Source of the DNA: Pseudomonadota bacterium
Lineage (GTDB): Bacteria; Pseudomonadota; Gammaproteobacteria; Xanthomonadales; Xanthomonadaceae
Length of the DNA: 5,240 bases
Direction of reading: 5' to 3'
Assembly (NCBI GenBank): GCA_023393895.1
Contig: JAEXBT010000203.1
Location: 1-5,240 of the forward strand
The position numbers were made by a program, and so were the translations under genes. Numbering within the stretch: the first letter of the stretch is position 1; each line of letters starts with the position of its first letter. Below the pieces are notes generated by a model. It searched no databases. It was not told the DNA's origin and saw only the letters and a program-made list of their open reading frames with translations. This document shows, piece by piece, positions 1 to 5,240 of this stretch.

Positions 1-1357
<1,357 letters not shown>

Positions 1358-1363
1358 GTGGCC

Positions 1364-1369
1364 ATTGTG
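1364..1369 (-). promoter_or_regulatory. Possible -10 box of the thiC promoter
   Basis: CACAAT on the minus strand matches the -10 consensus at four of six bases. It is placed so that transcription would begin near 1357, exactly where the riboswitch stem P1 begins. No convincing -35 box is visible 16-18 nt upstream. The position is the main support. Confidence 0.3.
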
Positions 1370-1411
1370 GCTCATCCGCGCGGGTGGCGCGAACCGACGG
1401 CGCTGCGGCCG

Positions 1412-1417
1412 TAAAGT
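1412..1417 (+). promoter_or_regulatory. Possible -10 box of thrB (leaderless start)
   Basis: TAAAGT matches the -10 consensus at four of six bases and ends seven bases before the A of the ATG at 1424. That would make the ATG the first transcribed codon. There is no Shine-Dalgarno sequence before the start, which fits a leaderless mRNA. No good -35 box is visible. Confidence 0.3.
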
Positions 1418-1423
1418 AGCGTG

Positions 1424-2374
1424 ATGAATGAAACCCCCGCCATCGCCACGGCACGCGCGCCCGGCAGCGTCGGCAACATCGGCGTCGGCTTCGACCTGCT
1501 CGGCCATGCGATCGACGGCATCGGCGATGTCGCCACGGTGCGCCGCATCGATGCCCCCGAAGTCCGTATTGCCCGCGTTGGCGGCGCGGTGGCCGGCATC
1601 GACCGCATTCCGCTCGATGCACCCGCGAACACTGCCGGCGCGGCCCTGATCGCGCTGCGCGATGCGCTGCGACTACCGTTCGGCTTCGAGGTCACGCTGG
1701 AAAAAGGCATCGCGCTCGGCTCCGGGCTGGGCGGATCGGCGGCGTCGGCCGTGGCGGCGCTGGTCGCGGCCAATGCACTGCTGGACGCGCCCCTGCCTCA
1801 GGCGGCGCTGTATCCGTTCGCGCTGGCCGGAGAATTCGTCTCCACCCGCAGCCGCCAGGGCGACAACGTCGGGCCGATGCTGGTCGGGGGCGTCGCGCTG
1901 GCGACCCCGGAACGCGTGCTGCGTCTCGCCGTGCCGGAAGCGCTGCATGCGGTGGTGGTACATCCTGCGCAGGTGCTGGAAACCCGCCGCGCCCGGGAGG
2001 CACTCGCCGCGCCCTACCCTCTGGCCGACTGCGTGGCCCAGACCACCGCGCTGGCGCTTTTCCTGACCGGCCTGCAACGTGGCGACATCGACCTGATCCG
2101 CGAAGGCCTGCGCGACGTGCTGGTGGAGCCGCGCCGCGCCGCGTTGATTCCGGGCTTCGCGCAGGTCAAGCAGGCGGCACTCGATCATGGGGCGCTGGGA
2201 GCCAGCATCTCGGGGGGCGGACCGAGCGTGTTCGGCTGGTTCGCCAACCGCGCGGAGGCCGAGGCCGCCGCGCCTGCGATGCGCCGAGGATTCGTTGATG
2301 CCGGCTTCGAGGCCAGCGCGTACCTGACGCCGATCAATGCTTCGCCCGCCGCACTGCTGCCGGCGCAAAACTGA
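1424..2374 (+). CDS. thrB: Homoserine kinase (GHMP kinase family)
   Basis: Homoserine kinase phosphorylates L-homoserine with ATP to O-phosphohomoserine, the substrate of threonine synthase, in the cytoplasm. The 316-residue product has the three GHMP motifs. Numbered from the ATG, the N-terminal [13 protein letters not shown] is at about 12-24, the glycine/serine-rich ATP loop [12 protein letters not shown] is at about 98-109, and the C-terminal [10 protein letters not shown] is at about 261-270. It also shares with E. coli ThrB the segments [12 protein letters not shown] (compare HYDNVAPCFLGG) and [11 protein letters not shown] (compare EPYRERLLPGF). Length is normal for ThrB (about 310). 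The ATG at 1424 was chosen; the GTG at 1421 immediately before it is in frame and would add one residue. No Shine-Dalgarno is visible. The gene stands divergent from thiC, with a regulator downstream instead of thrA or thrC, which is unusual because thrB is often in a thrABC operon. Another GHMP small-molecule kinase is possible but less likely. Confidence 0.88.
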   Translation: MNETPAIATARAPGSVGNIGVGFDLLGHAIDGIGDVATVRRIDAPEVRIARVGGAVAGIDRIPLDAPANTAGAALIALRDALRLPFGFEVTLEKGIALGSGLGGSAASAVAALVAANALLDAPLPQAALYPFALAGEFVSTRSRQGDNVGPMLVGGVALATPERVLRLAVPEALHAVVVHPAQVLETRRAREALAAPYPLADCVAQTTALALFLTGLQRGDIDLIREGLRDVLVEPRRAALIPGFAQVKQAALDHGALGASISGGGPSVFGWFANRAEAEAAAPAMRRGFVDAGFEASAYLTPINASPAALLPAQN

Positions 2375-2378
2375 ACAT

Positions 2379-2405
2379 CGTGCACGGCTGTCGGCAGCGC
2401 GCACG
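2379..2405 (+). repeat. Imperfect hairpin / inverted repeat between thrB and the TetR gene
   Basis: CGTGC (2379-2383) and GCACG (2401-2405) are reverse complements and enclose GCTG-TCGG-CAGC (2387-2398), a 4-bp stem with a TCGG tetraloop. CGTGCACG (2379-2386) is itself a palindrome. No T-run follows, so this is at best a weak terminator for thrB. It abuts the presumed -35 region of the next gene and could equally be an operator. Confidence 0.3.
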
Positions 2406-2432
2406 GACTTAGAGAACCAAGCGGTTTATTAT
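2404..2432 (+). promoter_or_regulatory. Promoter of the TetR-family gene, with an inverted repeat in the spacer
   Basis: TATTAT (2427-2432) matches the -10 consensus at five of six bases, and CGGACT (2404-2409) matches -35 at three of six with a 17-bp spacer. The expected transcription start, seven bases after the -10 box, is the A of the ATG at 2440, so the mRNA would be leaderless. Within the spacer, AACC (2415-2418) and GGTT (2423-2426) form a short inverted repeat that could be part of an autoregulatory operator; this last point is inference. Confidence 0.5.
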
Positions 2433-2439
2433 TGCGGGC

Positions 2440-3096
2440 ATGAGTCGCCCCGCTCCCGTCACCACCGCCTCCCGCAACGCGCCCGGCCGTCCGAAGGACC
2501 CGGCCAAGCGCGCCGCCGTGCTCGAGGCGGCCAAGCAGCTGTTCGCCGCGCACGGGTTCGAGGGCGTGAGCATGGATCAGATCGCCCAGCAGGCCGGGGT
2601 CTCCAAGCTGACGCTCTACAGCCATTTCGGGGACAAGGAAGGGCTGCTCTCGGCCGCGGTGCGCGCGCATTGCGAACAGGAGATGCCCGTGGCGCTGCTG
2701 CAGCCGGCGCCGGGCACGCCGCTGCGCGAGCACCTGATCGGGATCGGTCGCGCCTTCCACGCGCTGGCCAACAGCCCAACCGCGATCGCCGGCCATCGCA
2801 TGCTGACCGCGCCGAGCGCGTTGTCGCCACAGCTGGCGGCGCGCTTCTGGGACGACGGCCCGGCGCGCATCCAGGAGGGCCTGGCCGCGTTGCTCAAGCA
2901 GCGCGTGGATGCCGGTGAACTGCTGATCGAAGACACCACGCTTGCCGCCTCGCACCTGTGCGCACTGCTCAAGGGCGAGGCACACGCACGCCTGATGCTC
3001 GGCCACCCCGAGCCACTGGACGATGCCGAGGCCGAACGCCAGATGGAAAGCGCGATCGACCTGTTCCTGCGTGCCTACGCCAGACGCGTGCCATGA
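2440..3096 (+). CDS. TetR/AcrR-family transcriptional regulator
   Basis: The product has 218 residues, typical for TetR-family repressors, which bind palindromic operators as dimers and release DNA when a ligand enters the C-terminal pocket. The basic segment GRPKDPAKR (16-24) precedes helix 1 (AVLEAAKQLFAAHGFEGVSM, about 26-45). The helix-turn-helix follows at about 46-65 (DQIAQQAGVSKLTLYSHFGDK), with the family signature TLYSHFGDKEGLL at 58-70. The C-terminal ligand and dimer domain (about 80-218) resembles the AefR-like subgroup, but the ligand cannot be read from sequence. The start at 2440 is supported by the -10 box directly upstream; no Shine-Dalgarno is seen. Two plus-strand genes downstream encode a Pcm-like methyltransferase and TolC. 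TetR regulators often control nearby efflux genes, so control of itself and possibly of tolC is a reasonable guess, not shown here. Confidence 0.95.
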   Translation: MSRPAPVTTASRNAPGRPKDPAKRAAVLEAAKQLFAAHGFEGVSMDQIAQQAGVSKLTLYSHFGDKEGLLSAAVRAHCEQEMPVALLQPAPGTPLREHLIGIGRAFHALANSPTAIAGHRMLTAPSALSPQLAARFWDDGPARIQEGLAALLKQRVDAGELLIEDTTLAASHLCALLKGEAHARLMLGHPEPLDDAEAERQMESAIDLFLRAYARRVP

Positions 3097-3117
3097 CCTC
3101 CGCACCGGTGACTTCCG

Positions 3118-3129
3118 GCACTCAAGTGC
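3118..3129 (+). repeat. Short palindrome downstream of the TetR gene
   Basis: GCACT (3118-3122) and AGTGC (3125-3129) are reverse complements separated by CA. The site lies 22 bp after the regulator's stop codon and upstream of the methyltransferase promoter. It could be a repressor operator or a minor transcript-end hairpin. The symmetry is visible, the role is not. Confidence 0.3.
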
Positions 3130-3157
3130 GGCCGCCCCCGCGGGCATCCTTCAATGC

Positions 3158-3181
3158 CGGGCGGGATAGAATGCCCGCCCG
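3158..3181 (+). repeat. 8-bp inverted repeat around the -10 box of the methyltransferase gene
   Basis: CGGGCGGG (3158-3165) and CCCGCCCG (3174-3181) are perfect reverse complements with an 8-nt loop that contains the -10 box. A second, overlapping option pairs CGGGCAT (3141-3147) with ATGCCCG (3171-3177). In transcripts reading through from the TetR gene this would be a strong hairpin without a U-run. As DNA it could be a protein-binding site covering the promoter. Confidence 0.45.
3167..3172 (+). promoter_or_regulatory. -10 box of the Pcm-like methyltransferase gene
   Basis: TAGAAT matches the -10 consensus at five of six bases. Transcription would begin near 3179, leaving a leader of about 23 nt with AGG (3193-3195) 7 nt before the ATG at 3203. 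A -35 box is not convincing at the normal spacing. Confidence 0.45.
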
Positions 3182-3202
3182 CTTCGTCCATCAGGCCCAC
3201 CC

Positions 3203-3856
3203 ATGACGATTGATTACGCCCAAGCCCGAGAAAACATGGTCGAACAGCAGGTGCGGCCGTGGGAAGTGCTTGATCCGCGCGTGCTGCTGGTGATCGGCGC
3301 CACCCCGCGCGAAGCCTTCGTGGAAGCCGCGCACCGCGAACTCGCCTACGCCGACCTGTCGCTGCCGATCGGCCACGACCAGTTCATGATGAAGCCGGTG
3401 GTGGAAGGTCGCGCGCTGCAGGCCTTGCTGGTGGCCCCGCAGGAGCGCGTGCTGGAAGTGGGCACCGGCAGCGGTTACCTGACCGCCTGCCTGGCCCAGC
3501 TCGGCGCCCATGTGCACAGCCTGGAGATCAACCCTGCGCTGGCCGACGCCGCGCGCGAGCGGCTGGCTGCGCAAGGCCACGCCAACGTCGAGGTGGAAAC
3601 CGCGGATGCGATGGCTTGGTCGGCGACCGAGCCCTTCGACGTGGTCTGCGTGACCGGCGCGGTGGCGGAGATCCCTCCGCACTTCCTCGGCTGGCTCAAG
3701 CCCGGTGGCCGCCTGTTCGTCATCCACGGCCAGTCGCCGGTGATGGAGGCCGCCCTCGTCGAGGGCGATGTCAACGCACCGCGCGTCCAATCGTTGTTCG
3801 AAACCGACCTTCCCTATCTCGTGGGCGCCGAGCCGGCACCACGATTCGTCCTTTGA
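3203..3856 (+). CDS. Protein-L-isoaspartate O-methyltransferase family protein (Pcm-like, divergent)
   Basis: Family members use S-adenosylmethionine to methylate isoaspartyl residues in damaged cytoplasmic proteins. The product has 217 residues, close to E. coli Pcm (208). SAM-binding motif I is VLEVGTGSGY (83-92), followed by the acidic ribose-binding residue in SLEIN (E108), the motif II region FDVVCVTGAVAEIPP (145-159) and the motif III region LKPGGRLFVI (165-174). The N-terminal LPIGHDQFMMKP (54-65) aligns with LPIGQGQTISQP of E. coli Pcm: the LPIG frame is kept, but the Thr and Ser of TIS, which lie in the isoaspartate-binding site, are replaced by Phe and Met. Repair activity is therefore uncertain and a different methyl acceptor is possible. 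The start is supported by the promoter and by a short AGG. tolC follows after 53 bp on the same strand, so co-transcription is possible. Family is sure; exact substrate is not. Confidence 0.88.
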   Translation: MTIDYAQARENMVEQQVRPWEVLDPRVLLVIGATPREAFVEAAHRELAYADLSLPIGHDQFMMKPVVEGRALQALLVAPQERVLEVGTGSGYLTACLAQLGAHVHSLEINPALADAARERLAAQGHANVEVETADAMAWSATEPFDVVCVTGAVAEIPPHFLGWLKPGGRLFVIHGQSPVMEAALVEGDVNAPRVQSLFETDLPYLVGAEPAPRFVL

Positions 3857-3857
3857 C

Positions 3858-3888
3858 CGATCGGGGGCGCCAGCCGCGCCCCCGATCG
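3858..3888 (+). terminator. 13-bp perfect hairpin between the methyltransferase gene and tolC
   Basis: CGATCGGGGGCGC (3858-3870) and GCGCCCCCGATCG (3876-3888) are perfect reverse complements with a 5-nt loop, starting two bases after the methyltransferase stop codon. The stem is very GC-rich and stable, but no T-run follows on either strand. It may act as a Rho-assisted or imperfect terminator, an attenuator ahead of tolC, or a 3'-end stabiliser of the upstream mRNA. The structure is certain, the function is inferred. Confidence 0.45.
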
Positions 3889-3898
3889 CACGCCAACC

Positions 3899-3904
3899 GA
3901 GGAA
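3899..3904 (+). promoter_or_regulatory. Strong ribosome binding site of tolC
   Basis: GAGGAA lies 5 nt before the ATG at 3910 and is the best Shine-Dalgarno sequence in the window. It fixes the tolC start. It begins 10 nt after the upstream hairpin, so it stays accessible when that hairpin is folded. Confidence 0.8.
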
Positions 3905-3909
3905 CACCG

Positions 3910-5240
3910 ATGCGCTGCCGCCCGCTCGCCCTTGCTCTCTCCTTCGCCCTGTTGCCCACCATGGCCCAGGCCGAGGACCTGCTGCAGACCTATCAGCTGG
4001 CGCGCGGCAATGATCCGCAACTGGCAGCGGCCGAGGCCGGCCAGCGCATCACCGCCGAGGGCGAGGCGCAGACCCGCGCGCAGATGCTGCCGCAGGTCAA
4101 TGGCAGCGTCAGCGCCAACCGCTCACGCAACACCAGCGAGTCCGGCCAGCCGCAGTACGACCCGGTGACCGGGCAGCTGATCTCCGGTGGCGCACGCACC
4201 AGCACCAGCGACACGCTCAGCGCGCGCATTGGTGCCCGTCAGATGGTCTGGGATCCGGCGCTGATGAGTTCGCACAAGGCGCAGCGCCTGCGCACGCTGG
4301 CCGGCGAACAGCAGCTGGAGTTCAGCGGCGACGAACTGATCACCCGCACCTCGCAGGCCTACTTCAACGTGCTGGTCGCGCTGGAGACGCTGGCCGCGGC
4401 CGAGGCGCAGGAAGCCGCGCTGAGGAAGCAGTTCGACTTCGCCAGCAAGCGGCTGGAAGTGGGCCTCGCCCCGATCACCGACATGCACGAGGCGCGCGCG
4501 CAGTACGAGGGTGCGCGGGCGAACACCATCCTGCAACGCAATGCGCTGGAGGACGCCTATCAGGCGCTGGCCGAAATCACCGGCCAGCCGGTGCGCAGCC
4601 TGATGGCGCTGCCCGACGACTTCAAGCCGCAGATGCCCGCTGCCGGCGGTGCCGATGACTGGGTCGCGCGCGCGATCGCCAACAACCCGGCGCTGGCCGC
4701 CCAGCAGACCCGCGTCGCGGCCGCGGAGCAGGACATCGGGACCGCACGTGCAGGCTACCTGCCCAACGTGTACGCCGATGGCGGTTACAGCCACACCCGC
4801 AGTGACGTCAATGGCCGCCAGCAGGGCATCGATTTCAACTCCGAGAACAACAGCCACGGCCCGAGCATCGGCATCACCCTGTCCGTGCCGATCTTCAACG
4901 GCTTCGCGACCCAGTCACGGGTGCGCCAGGCCGTCGCCCAGCGCGACGTGGCCGAGCAGCAGCTGGAGCAACAGAAGCGCGCGCTGGAGCGCAACACCCG
5001 CAATGCCTACCAGGGCTTGTCGGCCGGCATCAGCGCGGTCGAAGCCCGGCGTTTGGCGCTGGTCGCCGCGCAGAGCGCCTACGAGGCCTCGCAGGTCGGC
5101 CTGGAAGTCGGGACCCGCACCGTCATCGACGTGCTGCTGAACCAGCAGAACCTGTTCAACGCGCAGCAGGCCTACTCGCAGGCCAAGTACAACTACCTGC
5201 AAAGCCGGCTGTTGCTGGAACAGGCTGCCGGCACGCTGGA
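3910..5240 (+). CDS. tolC: TolC-family outer-membrane channel protein (partial, 3' end outside window)
   Basis: TolC trimers form the outer-membrane exit duct of tripartite drug efflux pumps and type I secretion systems. The frame is open from the ATG to the window edge (443 full codons); E. coli TolC has 493 with its signal. A signal peptide ends at MAQA-EDLL (cut after residue 21). The family's tandem structure is visible. Repeat one has LPQV (60-63), the strand QMVWDP (111-116) and EVGLAPITDMHEARAQYE (183-200). Repeat two has LPNV (284-287), SVPIFNG (325-331) and EVGTRTVIDVLLNQQNLFNAQQ (399-420). The product ends at QAAGTL (438-443), equivalent to SALGTL in E. coli, so the conserved core is complete and only a short tail is missing. 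By alignment with E. coli from memory, gate residues D153 and R367 are kept (D191, R403), but Y362 and D374 are both Leu (398, 410). The pump or secretion partners are not in the window. Confidence 0.95.
   Translation, partial: MRCRPLALALSFALLPTMAQAEDLLQTYQLARGNDPQLAAAEAGQRITAEGEAQTRAQMLPQVNGSVSANRSRNTSESGQPQYDPVTGQLISGGARTSTSDTLSARIGARQMVWDPALMSSHKAQRLRTLAGEQQLEFSGDELITRTSQAYFNVLVALETLAAAEAQEAALRKQFDFASKRLEVGLAPITDMHEARAQYEGARANTILQRNALEDAYQALAEITGQPVRSLMALPDDFKPQMPAAGGADDWVARAIANNPALAAQQTRVAAAEQDIGTARAGYLPNVYADGGYSHTRSDVNGRQQGIDFNSENNSHGPSIGITLSVPIFNGFATQSRVRQAVAQRDVAEQQLEQQKRALERNTRNAYQGLSAGISAVEARRLALVAAQSAYEASQVGLEVGTRTVIDVLLNQQNLFNAQQAYSQAKYNYLQSRLLLEQAAGTL

Noticed and set aside
1673..2404. 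Minus-strand open frame opposite thrB
   Set aside because: The plus strand here encodes all three GHMP motifs. The antisense product is rich in Arg, Gly and Gln, without motifs, as expected for a GC-rich shadow.
3137..3144. CCCGCGGG palindrome
   Set aside because: An 8-bp GC palindrome is common by chance at this base composition and has no supporting context beyond the repeats already listed.
2185..3147. Minus-strand 320-codon frame opposite the end of thrB and the TetR gene
   Set aside because: It crosses two well-supported genes on the other strand and the promoter between them, and its product has no recognisable domain.
3191..3907. Minus-strand frame opposite the methyltransferase gene
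   Set aside because: The SAM-binding motifs are on the plus strand, and this frame simply mirrors that gene and the hairpin after it.
4123..4857. Minus-strand 244-codon frame and a plus-strand frame at 4649-5140 inside tolC
   Set aside because: Both overlap the clearly TolC-like frame with its signal peptide and tandem repeats; their products are low-complexity and motif-free.

Overview
The window is GC-rich (about two-thirds G+C by eye). It carries one partial gene on the minus strand at the left and four plus-strand genes, the last of which is also partial. The gene set, the strong GC-ending codon bias, the start sites without Shine-Dalgarno sequences and the TetR / Pcm-like / TolC order suggest a gammaproteobacterium of the Xanthomonadaceae (Lysobacteraceae) type, such as Lysobacter, Luteimonas or Xanthomonas relatives. 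The organism is inferred, not demonstrated.

Left part (1-1423): thiC, the thiamine pyrimidine synthase, runs leftwards from an ATG at 1224-1222 and leaves the window at base 1 with 408 codons visible. A complete TPP riboswitch aptamer precedes it on the same strand (about 1357 down to 1281). The linker between aptamer and start codon contains an exact 7-nt complement of the thiC ribosome binding site, and a second segment that can compete with aptamer stem P1. Together these form a plausible translational on/off switch. The remaining space up to 1423 is a shared upstream region for divergent thiC and thrB.

Middle (1424-3096): thrB (homoserine kinase, GHMP family) is followed after 65 bp by a TetR/AcrR-family regulator. 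A good -10 box sits exactly where transcription would begin at the regulator's start codon, suggesting a leaderless mRNA.

Right part (3097-5240): a Pcm-like (protein-L-isoaspartate O-methyltransferase family) methyltransferase is followed by a tolC-type outer-membrane channel gene that leaves the window at 5240. A 13-bp perfect hairpin lies between them. The TetR regulator, methyltransferase and TolC point the same way and may form a loosely coupled envelope/efflux cluster; thiC and thrB are ordinary metabolic genes.

No mobile element, CRISPR array, tRNA or rRNA was seen. Nothing here is a clearly novel system. The points most worth a second look are the riboswitch expression platform, the altered substrate loop of the Pcm-like protein, the altered periplasmic-gate residues in TolC, and the leaderless starts.
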